Assembly: GCF_035046485.1 (NCBI RefSeq) | Contig: NC_085138.1 | Coordinates: 428,035,265-428,099,264, forward strand | From: Aedes albopictus | Lineage: Eukaryota; Arthropoda; Insecta; Diptera; Culicidae | Reading direction: 5' to 3' | Length of the DNA stretch: 64,000 bases | In this document: piece by piece, positions 53,540-64,000 of the stretch | How the letters are laid out: every line of letters begins with the position of its first letter | How positions within the stretch are numbered: position 1 is the first letter of the stretch | Program-made: the position numbers and the translations under genes | The notes under the pieces: model-generated | The model's database searches: none | What the model saw: the letters and a program-made list of their open reading frames with translations, nothing else | Told to the model about the DNA's origin: nothing

Positions 53540-55515
53540 TACATTCCTATAGGATTTCACTAGAGATTTTTATAGTAATACCTTCTAGGATTTCTCTGGA
53601 AATTCCAACTATTCCCGAAATTCGATTAGGTATTCTTCTAGAGATTTCTGCTGGCATTCCTTTAAGAAGCCCAAGAGGAGTTCCAGGATTAATACCGTGA
53701 TTAATTTCTATAGTAGTCCACAAATAAAACTCTAGAATAATTCCTGGGTGAGTCTCTAGAAAAATGCCTGGAGGATCACCGAAGAGCTTCTGAAGAAAAA
53801 CAGGAAAAATCTCAGGAGGTATTGTTAACAGGATTCTGGGGTATATCATTGTAGAAATCTCAGCAGAAATCCTAGGAGGTATTGCTGGAGGAAACTATAC
53901 AAGAATTTATAGAGAAACCCAATCAGGAATGCCTGGCGGAATCCAAAGAAAAAATCCTTGGAATGCCAAGAGAAGTCCCTGCACGAAACGGTTGAGGTAT
54001 TCTGGAAGAATCTTTAGAGAAGGTCATGAAGGAATCGCGGGGAATTTCTGAAGAAATATCAGGAAGATTTCTCGGAAGAATTCCAGCTATAATGCTAGGA
54101 TAAATTCGTAAAGGAATAACAAGAAGAATATCTGGACGTATCGTTTTAAGAATTTCTGAAGGAATTGCTGGAAGAACCTTAGGAGGAGTTGTTCGAGGTA
54201 TTCTTAAAGGAAGGCTAAAGGGAGTTTCTGCAGGAATTCCATGAGGAATTTCTATAGGAATTCCTGAATGAGTCCTTGGAAAAATCCCTGGTGGGACAAT
54301 CAAAGAAATTTCTGCAAGAATTCCAGGAAGATTACCTGGAAAGATTCAAGCAGAAAAGCCAAGAGAAAGCTCTAGAAGAATCCGTAGCATAATTTCTGAA
54401 CTACCATAGTTAGAATGTATTAAGGAAGAATAGCTGGAAGAACCGCAGGAATTGGTAGAAGAATCCCAGCTGGAATAACTGGAGCAGCGCTTCCCAAAAT
54501 TGGGAAGCGGATCTTGGGAGTTTGGGAAGCGCGGATCTGTAGGAATTCATAGAATTCATGGAGGTATCATAGAAGTAATTTCCAGAGAAATCCTTGAATC
54601 AGGAATGCCGGGGGTGTCCTAAAAGAAGTTCCTCTACCAAGTGTCCGGAGGAATAACTACAGTTCTCCTTGAAAGAATCGGTAGATGTATACTGGAGGAA
54701 TCCCTGATAGAATCGCAGGAAGATTTTTTTAAGGAATCTCAAGAAGATTTCCCGAAAGTATTGCAGCATGGTAATATGCCATGTGAAATCCCTAGAAGTA
54801 TTTCTGAAGGAGTTATAATGGGAATTGCTTGAAAAATTCCAGCCGAATTTCATGGAGGAAGGCCAATAGAAGTTCTTGGAGAGATCCCCTGCGGAATTTC
54901 TGGAATAACCTCTGGAGGAAGTCCCGGTTAAATCCTTGAAGAAATCTCTGGAAGAATCACCGAAGGGATTTTTAGAAAAAAAAAACCCAGGATGATTTTC
55001 TGGAAGAATTTCCGAAAGAACTTCCCTAGTAGAATTCCTGAAGGTATCACAGTGAGAATTATTGGAGAAGTTCTAAGAAAACTTGCTGGAATCCTAGCCA
55101 CAGTTCCCGGAGTAAGGCCAATATAAGCTCCTGGAGGAATTTCTTGAGAAATTTCTGGAAGAATCTCTAAATAAAATCTCTGATGGAATTCCTGGAAGAA
55201 TCACCGGATGAAACTTCTGAAAGAATCCCAGGAATGTTGTCTTGAATAACCCCATCAGGAATTCCTGAAGAAATCCCAAGATAAATTTTTAGAAGAATAC
55301 CTAGAAAAATTCCAAGAAGTACCATAGTAAGAAATTCTAAAGAAATACTACCAGAAATTGCTGGATCAATCTCCGCTGAAATTTCTAGTATGTACAACCC
55401 CATCTGAACTGCCTGGAGAATCCTGAGAGAAGTTTATCAAAGAAATATCGGGAGGAATCCATAAAGGAAGCCTAGAAAAATCACTGTTTGAATAGATAAA
55501 GGTAATACTGAAGGA
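53540..55515. repeat. Degenerate GAATTTCTGGAAGAAT minisatellite
   Basis: Long, decayed tandem words (GGAATTCCTGAAGAAATC, AGAATCTCTGGAGGAA) mainly in block II orientation. ORFs rich in Ile/Pro/Gly on the minus strand (for example 53923-54303) are artefacts of the repeat. Confidence 0.75.
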
Positions 55516-55753
55516 ATCCATGGAGAAGTCTGTTGATTGTTCTTACCAATATCCAAAACGCCAAAACGTGCAACAGGTGTATAAGTAATTCCGGGAGTGT
55601 TTAAGTTTTATTCAAATGTGCTTTTAATAAGTATTGAAATTCATTGTGTGAAATTTTAAATTTTTGGTGATTGACAAGGAAAATTCTAAGGGGTGCCAAA
55701 TTTGTTCTAGGGGGTGCCAGGCACCCCTGGAACCCCCCCTAGCTACGCCAATG

Positions 55754-55935
55754 CCTGTTCATCGACTTCAAAGCGGCATACGACAGTATCGACCGCACAG
55801 AACTATGGAAAATCATGGACGGAAACAGCTTTCCTGGTAAACTAACTAGACTGATTAAAGCAACGATGGCCGGTGTGCAAAACTGCGTAAGGGTTTCGGG
55901 TGAACTATCCAGTTCATTCGAATCTCACCAGTGAC
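55754..55935 (+). pseudogene. LINE RT, continuation after the insertion
   Basis: Resumes with FIDFKAAYDSIDRTELWKIM (RT motif A) and continues NSFPGKLTRLIKATMAGVQN, then VRVSGELSSSFES. It stops at a nonsense codon where the motif B region (GLRQGD) should follow. Confidence 0.85.
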
Positions 55936-56499
55936 TGTGACAAGGTGCCTACTACGATCTCCAGAGCTGCGGTCTAAAAAGAGTCACCCACGCACCAAGT
56001 GCATTATGTACGCAGTGCCGCGAAGCATCAGCGTACAAGTCACAAAAAGCTGATAAACGCCAAACTTGTATCACTCTGTCCCTGCGGTTTCTGATTCACT
56101 CTCTCTACGGTCGCTAATACCAGAAAAGACAGAAACCCATCAATGTCACCCGGTCACCCTTGTTTTGATACAATCATCTTGACTTGGATATGGCTCATGT
56201 GAGTGTCATGACTCTCTCTGTCGCCTCAAGCAGATGCACGCGCAACAGCATGTAAAACTATGCATGTGTATTATCACGAGTACGGTACATACGTCACAAA
56301 TCCTATTCGTTTTGCACTGAGACTCAGGTTTTGCATAGCTCAGTTTAAACGCACACATTGAGCGCACCACGCAGTTCGCCCTGGCTACGGCAAACGCTCT
56401 CACTTCGCCCGTTATGCATCGTTGCTCAGAGAGATTGATTCTCTTGCAATCCGCCTGAAGCATACTCAGCAACTGCTATCGCTGAAAAGCTGCGAAAGG
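55936..56499. other. Rearranged LINE interior, unassigned
   Basis: Expected RT motifs B-E are not found. The 56150-56470 part has no similarity I recognise and may be an insertion or replacement. Confidence 0.4.
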
Positions 56500-57055
56500 T
56501 GGAACCCACAACATGTTTGTCATTCCAGGCGTGACATGCTTGCTGGTTCGTATCACCTTGGGAAGGGTGATTCCAGGAAGCGGTTCAAGTGATTGTCTCG
56601 TGATGGTCGCGATATGAGCGAACAAAGACGCTGATAAGACCGGTGGTCCTTTGCGGACAGGAGACATGGACCATGCTCGAGGAGGATCTGTAAGCACTCG
56701 GAGTTTTCGAGCGATGCGTGCTAAGAACGATCTTCGGCAGTATGCAGGAAAAAGGTTTGTGGGGGACCCAGCATCCAGAAGGTGGTCAAAGCCAAGGATA
56801 CAATGGGCAGGGCATGTTGCAAGATTTCCGGACAACAACCCTGCAAAGTTGGTATTTGCGACAGATCCGGTTGGTACAAGAAGGCGTGGAGCACAGAGAG
56901 CACAATGAGCGGACCAGGTGGAGAGTGACTTAGCGAGCATCGGGCGTGACCGAGGAAGGAGAGCGGCAGACCACGAACCGTGTATTAGGAGAAATATTGT
57001 TAATTCAGTTTTATCTTGAATTTGATGTAATACCAAATAAATGAAATGAAATGTA
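56500..57055 (+). pseudogene. LINE ORF2 C-terminus and 3' end
   Basis: Plus frames give CGQETWTMLEEDL, RCVLRTIFGSMQE, KAKDTMGRACCK-type and WAGHVARFPDNNPAKLVFAT, then DPVGTRRRGAQRA. It ends with a short 3' UTR and the tail AAATAAATGAAATGAAATG. The tail marks the 3' boundary of this LINE copy. Frameshifts present. Confidence 0.8.
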
Positions 57056-59100
57056 AAGCTTAGATGAAAGCAATTGTATCCCAATCCAGATGATTCTTCC
57101 GACTCGGGACGCACAGCTGAATAACTCACTGACTGGCAGACCGAGATGGTGTCCGTCCGGCGTGCGGAATGTATATTTGCCGGCCTGCAACCAACAAATG
57201 CGGAAAACTTACGGACGGCACAAAGTGTGTCGAAGTGGAAGAGAACCTCCCCCGCCCCCTCCCAGCATATCGGCCGCATCGTTCGGAAGAGAAACTTGCG
57301 AGATTATAACTATTGCTTATTCATGCGAGCAAAACTTATAAATATTCCTGGTGTGTCTACTAGATATTGGGAGAAAGCTTTCGCCACCAGCAGAGCAGTC
57401 ATCGCAGACATATGTGTATGGTGGCGGCAGCGGCTCGGGACAGAAGCGCATACAGTCAGTAGTGGCAGCAAAGTTCATGGCTTAAAGAGTTTTCCTGGAT
57501 AAGGCAGAAGCAACCGTAGCAGCAGCAGTTCTTAATATGGGCGAATAATGAAGATATATTAGAATGGAGCCAGAAGCAATCTTCTTTGCTTGGTAATCCG
57601 ATTGCTAAAGCTAGGGATAGGAAACTTGTTGGGCTGCAACAGACTATTTCATAAGAAGGAGAAAGTTGATCAATTGGATAATGCTGAGTGAAGTATGAGT
57701 GTCATAACTGTCAATGGCAGCGATAATCATGTGGAAGTTTTAATAAGGATTTCGATGAAATGGTAACATTTGCATCAAATTTACTGCTGAAAGGTATAGA
57801 AAAATCATTAGTTTACATCAGTTGTTACATTTCCACAGAATCAGGCTTTTTATAAGTTTTAGAGCTTCGCCATGTTCAAAGTTTATTTCCAGTGCTCTGG
57901 TTAATTTGTTGAAAATTTGTGCCTGTACTCAAGATGTAATGAAACACTAATTACAGCCACAGTCGATCGTTGTGTACAATTCTCGCTTTCTGTGGTTGTT
58001 ATCTTCGATGCTTGTAAGTCAAGTAAAGCATCCATTATATGTAAGGATTATTGCTTTGGTTTTATTTGAACGGAAATTACGATTGAAATTGTGGACTACC
58101 TCTGCCTTCTAAACTCTTTACATACATTATGCGAGAATTAGTTCTCTGATTTCCTGTTTCAACCGTTGTACACAAACCATTACTCACAATTCACCTTCAA
58201 TTGAATGTGAATTTGCCTCGATTGCTCCCGGGTTCTGGTGGTGCTCCGATTCGGTTGCGCCTCATTTATGGTCGCTCATATCGTGTAGTGATGCGACGAC
58301 GACGATTCCGATATCAGAAAGCCTGCAAATAATGTTTCCGCAGACCGAGAACTGCACACTCACACAACAGATATTAAACCCAGGCGATTATCATCATCAT
58401 CACCGGCGTCGCCCAACGCTCATTGTTGTTGGCTGTCTCGAAGTCTGTGTGCTTTGCATGATGCATCGGTAAACCGCCTCTGGCCACTGGAAGGCAGCTC
58501 ACCGTTGCGGTTTGTCTATGTTTTGTGCATCTGCAGCCGAGCCGAGACTTCCAAGCGGACCATCTGGTTATCCGAACAACCTCCAACGGACAGTGATTCG
58601 TGATGGCACACCTGGGCTTTCTCGATTTCTGCGACCAGGCAACTCGACCCGCTCCGGACAAGGCTTCTTGGCGGAGCTACAGCAACGGTATCGGAAACTC
58701 TCGTTATCACCGATCTGACAAACATAATCACCGACGTCCTGAATTTTCACGTTCGATCTGCTCAATGGGCGTGTACGAGCGAGCTCTATCTAACAATAAC
58801 GAACGACATCGGGCCGGTATAATATTAGCAAAGACCCCGGGAGCGTAATTGAAGAAATATACACACAGCACACAAATGCTGCTCATAGATACGACAACGG
58901 TAAGCAGCCAGCAGTGTGGGACTGGTTGGCTTTGAGTAGACACCGGGACAGTTGTGTTCTGGGATGTGCGATTGCTGATAATTTGATAACTGCTGCCGGC
59001 TTCACTAACTAATGAAAAAAAAATGTGTTGTCAGATCATATATATCGAGGAAACTTAAAATTACTCACCGGACCCGAATGACTTCCATTCAGTTAAAGGG
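57056..59100. other. GC-richer unique stretch, no gene recognised
   Basis: The longest region without recognisable repeats. ORFs at 57146-57502 (118 codons) and 58374-58661 (95 codons, minus) overlap others and show no known domain. 58200-58990 is especially balanced in composition. It could contain regulatory sequence or untranslated exons of a flanking gene. Confidence 0.4.
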
Positions 59101-59139
59101 TCCTTAAAATAAAATTACTCACTGAGCCACTATATCTTG

Positions 59140-59600
59140 ATCACTTCAAAATTTCCTGTATAGTTTCCTTCAAAATTTTCTCTAAAAACTGTTCGTACGA
59201 AAAATTTTTCAGGAAACATCAAAGGTTCCGTTCAGGAATGCTTTGAGCGATTCTTTGAGAAAATCAAGGGCTTTTTTCCAAAAATAATCCAAATTTTTTT
59301 TTTTAAGAAAATCGTCCACAGCCTATTTAAGAGATTCTTACAAAAATTCCAGCAAAAATTCTGCGAGGAATAATTTTAGAAATTTCCCCGGGTATTCCTT
59401 TAAAAATGCTTATGTAATTCCTCTATACACTTGTTCAAGGATTCCAAGTGCAAGAAAATCTTCTATGGATTTTGCCCAATATTAATCGGTCTCAAAATCT
59501 ACCAAGGCTTCGTACAGAAACTCTTCCAGCTATTTTTTTGAACAAAACTTCTTCCTTGGATTTTTTAAAAGAATTTTTAAGCGCGCTTCTTACAGATATT
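59140..59600. repeat. Degenerate TTTCCTTCAAAATTTTC minisatellite
   Basis: Loosely repeated AAATTTTC / TTCCTTCAAAA words; decayed. Confidence 0.5.
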
Positions 59601-60190
59601 CCGTCATGACTTTCTCCAAGATATGTTTTATGCATTCGTTCTGGATGCCAGAACAGACGCTGTTTAAGCTGCACCTCCTTGGCGAACAGACGCTCGAGAC
59701 GTACCTCCTTAATCTAGCTGAAGCAGAAGGACAACAGTGCCCAAGCTGCACTACCAGCTAAGCACACAACTCTTAGCTGGCGGTTTGTCATCGCTTGAGC
59801 CGTGGAAGCATGAGGTAGGAACTTGTGAGGACAAGAGCTATGTTCCTTTTCGACTCACCGTTTTGCAGCCCGTTTTGCTAACATTGCTGACAAGAATCCG
59901 TAGGACAAGATTTTGGTGGTTAGAACCTAAACATTCCTAAAATATTTTATTGTTAAATTATAATAATATCACCCAAATCAGAGGAATAAGAAGCACCCCG
60001 AATAATTTTAAGCGAACTTTAAGTGTTTAGCAGGTGAATTCCATGGATTTGCCTATGTTGTACACCCATTACTAGCACCGAGTCGTTGTTCACTAACAGG
60101 GTAACTTCGGCAACATCGTAAGTTTGTTATTATCGTAAATTATAGATATTGTATCGGATACACGCATAAACGAGGAGACTGAATGTGAGG
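59600..60190. other. Unassigned, short GC-richer segment
   Basis: 59640-59930 has CTGCACCTCCTTGGCGAACA and a related CGTACCTCCTTAATC word, possibly a retroelement fragment. No domain identified. Confidence 0.3.
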
Positions 60191-60200
60191 CATTAGGGAT

Positions 60201-60664
60201 TTTTTTTATTGCCGTACGGGTTTGGGCCGAAAGGTCTCTGATTTTCACAGGCAGGGCTCATGGATATATGAACAAAAAAAAATTGACGAAAATTCAAGGT
60301 CGCCTTCTCAAAAGTATTTTTTCGAAAATTTTCCACAAGTTCGACATAGTTTTCCGGCTTTTCTTTACGAATTTTTTCAATTTTGAAAAATTTTGTGGGA
60401 ATATTTTTTTGAATTTCTGAAATAAATGCTTTCATTTTCTTAAAAAAAAAAACTTTGTTTCTACGATGCTTCGTTCTTGAGTTATGATTTTTCTATGTGA
60501 GTAGTGTCAGAGGAAAACAAAAAAATTTCCACCTGAGTTTTCCGGGAAAATAGGCGACCCTGAATTTACCTCATTTTTTTGTTCATATATCCATGAGCCC
60601 TGCCTATGGAAAAAGTTTCATGAAAATCTGAGACCCTTCGGCCCAATGTGTACGGTAATAAAAA
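60201..60664. mobile_element. 464-bp foldback element
   Basis: ATTGCCGTACGGG, GGGCCGAAAGGTCTCTGATT and CAGGCAGGGCTCATGGATAT, then ATGAAC, are mirrored on the right (GTTCATATATCCATGAGCCC, then GGGCCGAA-type and GTACGGTAAT). The central part matches 33610-34160. Confidence 0.85.
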
Positions 60665-60769
60665 AAATGACCATTGACTTATATTTATATTCTACATATA
60701 TACAGCAAAAATATAAATCATTTTCAGCTTTGAGCTGCACTGCAAAACATAAAGCTGCTCCAAGAGATC

Positions 60770-60990
60770 CTGAAAGTTTTCGTACTGAAAATTCTCGGAA
60801 ATTCCTTCATAGATTGTTTTAGAGTTACCTACAGGGATTTCTTTGGAAATGTTCCGGATATTTTCTCAGAAATTCTTTAAATATTTATTCAGGAAGTACA
60901 CGACCAGACAAGGATAACCCCAATAATTTCTCCGTGGATTCCTTAAGATATTGATTCAAAAATATTTCTTGTGAATTTTGAAGAAAACGG
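60770..60990. repeat. Degenerate minisatellite
   Basis: Words such as AAATTCCTTCATAG and GATTTCTTTGGAAATG; decayed. Confidence 0.5.
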
Positions 60991-61965
60991 CTTTAGAAAT
61001 ATCCCAGGAGTTTTTTTTTTTCTGGGAATCTTTGCAGATGCTTATCTATGCATCCATTCGTTGTCGTTATGCGTACAAAAGTGGAGGCGCTATACGTGCA
61101 TTGACGGAAAAATAATTACGCTATATGACTCCAGGCGGTATCTTATGCGATGCTCAGTGTGCGCTATTGCGACTAGAGGGTCTTGTTTCCCGGACTGAAA
61201 AAAATCCCGGGATTCGGGATTTTTATTTTCAAATACCGGGATTTCCCTAGATCCCAAGAAAAACAAAGTTTTTCCCAAATCAATAAAAAAAACAATGGAA
61301 CGAAATCTAAAACATTTTGAATCAAATTCCATTGACTTATAAAAACGTTCAATTCACTTAAATTCACAATTACACCCAGTGTTGTTGAAGGTTTCATATA
61401 AAAAAATTAAATTATCTGGATCATCTACAGGAACTAATTTTCATGAACTATCTTGACAGAATCTGTCAAGAGATTATCAATAAAAATTCTAAAGAAAAGC
61501 AACACATGAACATGTTTTAGCTGTATTTCAAAGGAAAGTTTTCGCTAGATGTTTTTATAACTCATTTCTAACGATACTTACATTCTTGAAGACTTAAAAA
61601 TAGAGACTCATCAGAAATTTAGGAGTTAGTATCACATGAAGCCATGAGGTCTTTTTTTCTTGTTATTTCTGGGAGTGATAAAGGTTGGAGAAACGATTTG
61701 AAAACTTTAATGGTAACTTGTTACAATTTAGGTCAGTATATTTATTTTAAAAGAAAAAGTTTGAAGAAATTTCATACATGTATTAAACTTTTTTTGTACA
61801 ATTGACATTTTTGCAAAGAACGTTAGAATAGAACATGTGGAAGAGGCTCGTCATGCTAAAAAAAATCTTGTAGGGCTGGCTAGAACATCTTAAAAAATCC
61901 TTCAAAAAATCTTATAGAAATTCTTTTAAGGCATTTCTAAAGTGATCTATTAGAGATGCCTTTGA

Positions 61966-62155
61966 GGACAAGGTATTTGGAGTACATAGCTTAAATTTTC
62001 TAGAGTACAGTTTTTGAAACCATTGAACGGATTTGGATGAAAATGCATCACGATATTGTCAACCACTGAACTGATTGTTTGCATAATGCATAATTCAGCA
62101 ATATCCATTCAGTGGCTCTAGAAAATTTGAGCTGTGTACTCTAAATACCTTGTCC
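61966..62155. mobile_element. 190-bp MITE nested in the hAT-like element
   Basis: GGACAAGGTATTTGGAGTAC, then AAATTTTCTAGAG, pairs with CTCTAGAAAATTTGAGC and GTACTCTAAATACCTTGTCC on the right. An inner ATTGAACGGAT / ATCCATTCAGTGG pair is weaker. Confidence 0.85.
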
Positions 62156-62395
62156 TTAAATCCCCAGGAGTTTTTTTTTCTTTCTAAAACGACTTCAACA
62201 AATCAATCTAGAAATTCCTCTGACTTTGTTTACAGAAAAAAAAATCACAACCATTTACAAGATCTTTGAATGTTTCTTTGCCGTTCTTGCAAGAAAATAT
62301 CCTTCATTAGCAAGAAATTCTTACACTGAATTTTTATTATTTTACGGTAATACATTATCACTTGTACAGGGATGCTGAAAATATCCTAGCCTTAA

Positions 62396-62428
62396 AAGTC
62401 TCTTAAATAAAGACAAATCAATCAATCA
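62396..62428 (+). mobile_element. 33-bp LINE tail with 13-bp target duplication
   Basis: AAGTCTCTTAAATAAAGACA, then AATCAATCAATCA, is bracketed by ATCCTAGCCTTAA (62383-62395, 62429-62441). It is the same LINE 3' end as 42558-42618, in the other orientation. Confidence 0.9.
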
Positions 62429-63801
62429 ATCCTAGCCTTAACAGTTCTGGTCACATTGCTGGGCTGTGCATTTAACTTGACTATGACTATATTATACTAC
62501 CTATTTACTGTAAGCCTTATCTACTTGAAATCAATTCAAAAACTCCCTTAATATTTAAAAAAAATCTACTTTAAATTACTCAATTTTTCCTTGTCTAGAA
62601 TATTTTAATGAGTTCCGTAAGATGTTTCGATTGAACTTTAGAAGAAAATGGCTCAAGGAATTTATCGATTTTTTTTTCAGAAGCTTCATCTGGAATTATT
62701 TCACATGTTACTAAATGTTAATAAAACTGTTGCAAGAAATATGGCTGTACCAAAACACTGCTTAAAATAGCGGAAAATGAATTCTCAGGACGTACATTCT
62801 ACCATTCAATTAAAATAAATTAGTAGTATATTTACAAAGATTTCCATCAAAGTAGACTTAAAGCTAATAGTTCTGGCTTAGTAGAACGCATTATTGATTT
62901 TTTTTATTTTCGGGAAATCCCGGGAATTTCGAAAAAATATCCCGGGATTCGGGATTTTTTAGATCCCGGGATTTCCCGGGAAATCCCTGGCAAGACCCTC
63001 TAATTGTGACGCAATATATCTTCTTATGCTACTTAATAATATTAGAAAAAAAAACAATTCTTGTCACCTCAGTATCGAACTGAGAACCTTTGGATTTTCG
63101 AGCCACACTTCACACTGAACACCAAACACTACTGATTAAATGTCATGACCTTCTAACTCACCTCAGTGTTGGAATGCACTTGGTTTCCCTGCGCTATATG
63201 AAGCTCAAAATGCCGAAACGTGATTTCCCGCACAGCTATCACTACCTCTCTCTTGTTAGCACCACCCATTATAAATTATCAGGTCGTTAAACATGATTAT
63301 GACTGTTAACTTTCTTGTAGCTTTTTGGCACTCCAACAGCACCTCTTTCATTGTTATCACTACGCAATATACCAACGTTAACGATTCTAGCTTATGCGAG
63401 TTTGTATGCACATTTTAAAGAGTTTATTCTTACTTTTATGCGATTTAGTTTGTACACCAATGCGAGTTTCACTGACATAATAAGAAAAGTACAAGCGAAG
63501 TCGTATAATGCAATTATGCGAATTCAATTGACACTTTGCAAGTCCGCTCGAACTCTTTTGCGAATATGTAAAGTTCGTCGCAATGAAACATCAGATATCG
63601 TTTACTACGAAGTAGTTATACATTATAAAAGTTAATTTGCACTCTTATATGATTCTATCAGATACATCACAATAAGTTCAAAAAATAACATCATATGCGA
63701 TGAAAATTGTCCCTCAGTCGTACATATATGCGATAGTGAGTTAAAATAGTACTTTATACGATGTACAGTGTACATTCTTTTGCGATTTCTGGTTGTCTGG
63801 G

Positions 63802-64000
63802 TCCTCAGCACGATGCGACTATGAGCTTAAAGATTCTAGCCACACGACCACGGAGCCACACAGGTGTAGATACTGTCGGAAGCAACCATGACCTGAAAGG
63901 ACCTGTGTCAGGTGGAATGTAACTTCCCCATGGCGCCTAATAATCCAACTATCTACCCTCGGTATCAACCTGTGGGTCCACCTTCCTTTGGTGGAACTGT
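63802..64000. other. GC-moderate end of window, unassigned
   Basis: TE-like sequence (CCACACGACCACGGAGCCAC, CAACCTGTGGGTCCACC) that continues beyond the window; not classifiable here. Confidence 0.3.

Larger units (their letters stand above)
50373..55753. mobile_element. 5381-bp hAT-like non-autonomous element splitting the LINE RT
   Basis: The termini CATTGGCGTATCTAGG and CCTAGCTACGCCAATG are inverted and flanked by the 8-bp duplication CCTGTTCA (50365-50372, 55754-55761). GGGGGTGCC words are subterminal at both ends. An 8-bp duplication with a CA start fits hAT. The interior has no transposase. It holds a nested transposon (51114-52338), a tRNA-like stretch and two blocks of degenerate minisatellite. 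Confidence 0.88.
61174..63002. mobile_element. 1829-bp hAT-like element with CCCGGG-rich ends
   Basis: TAGAGGGTCTTG at 61174 is inverted at 62991-63002, with an 8-bp duplication ATTGCGAC / ATTGTGAC (61166-61173, 63003-63010). Subterminal AAATCCCGGGATTCGGGATT blocks are inverted at both ends. There is no transposase ORF. TAGAG plus 8 bp fits hAT. Confidence 0.87.
61020..63801. mobile_element. TATGCGA-rich element interrupted by a hAT-like insertion
   Basis: Degenerate TTATGCGA / CTATGCGT words occur on both sides of the insertion (61050-61165 and 63160-63790). The right end GGTTGTCTGGGT at 63790-63801 is the complement of the CCCAG-CAACCA terminus also seen at 15747. A tRNA-like B-box stretch lies at about 63062-63095. 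The left end is not clearly located. Confidence 0.5.

Noticed and set aside
56476..57279. 267-codon minus ORF
   Set aside because: Lies opposite the LINE C-terminus and runs past the LINE 3' tail into unrelated DNA; no domain.
1..64000. Endogenous viral element
   Set aside because: I looked for flavivirus- or rhabdovirus-like polymerase or nucleoprotein motifs in the listed frames and saw none. All polymerase-like motifs found are LINE RTs.

Overview
The window looks like repeat-rich nuclear DNA of a culicine mosquito, most likely genus Aedes. Reasons: AT-rich non-coding sequence; a Feilai-like tRNA-derived SINE at 36508-36782 ending in the motif GACGTTACGCCAAGAAG (minus strand); several other tRNA-derived SINEs; many short inverted-repeat transposons; R1-like and other LINE relics; long degenerate minisatellites. 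The species call is inferred from recognised repeats, not from a host gene. I see no convincing host protein-coding gene. It reads as intergenic or intronic DNA.

Layout. 1-5300: a bent-DNA type tandem repeat (1-912), a 937-bp element with perfect 24-bp inverted termini and TA target duplication (2228-3164), and a 1974-bp palindromic element with Transib-like ends (3320-5293). 5300-16770: SINEs, a head-to-head inverted pair of elements carrying 152-bp tandem repeats (7500-11861), small MITEs, a Harbinger-like element (14292-15586), a MITE inside a SINE, and a hAT-type MITE. 16850-28040: AT-rich remnants, then two large 23-bp minisatellite blocks in opposite orientation (18040-20780 and 21803-22790), with a MITE and SINE between them, and a repeated 0.9-kb element. 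28040-36050: small MITEs, foldbacks, a LINE tail, degenerate satellites and two GC-richer unique islands.

36050-47080 is a stratified nest. A minus-strand R1-like LINE ORF2 relic can be followed from about 46395 down to 36055. It is cut by a 5.0-kb TIR element (41019-46057), a hairpin (40531-40594), a 2-kb TIR element (38270-40233) and a third element with a Feilai-like SINE at its left end (36495-38011). Inside the 5.0-kb element sits the only intact ORF of note: a 314-aa zinc-knuckle protein (42797-43741, minus). It belongs to a complete 1.2-kb ORF1-only retrotransposon copy with 5' promoter motifs, poly(A) and target duplication.

47080-57055: a second LINE on the plus strand (endonuclease, RT and C-terminal pieces) whose RT is split by a 5381-bp element with hAT-like 8-bp target duplication (50373-55753). 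That element itself contains a 1225-bp transposon carrying seven copies of one motif (51114-52338). 57055-59100 is a GC-richer unique stretch. 59100-64000 returns to degenerate satellite, a foldback (60201-60664) and a hAT-like element (61174-63002) nested in a larger TATGCGA-rich repeat. The genes do not form a pathway. The window records successive insertions whose order can be read from target-site duplications.
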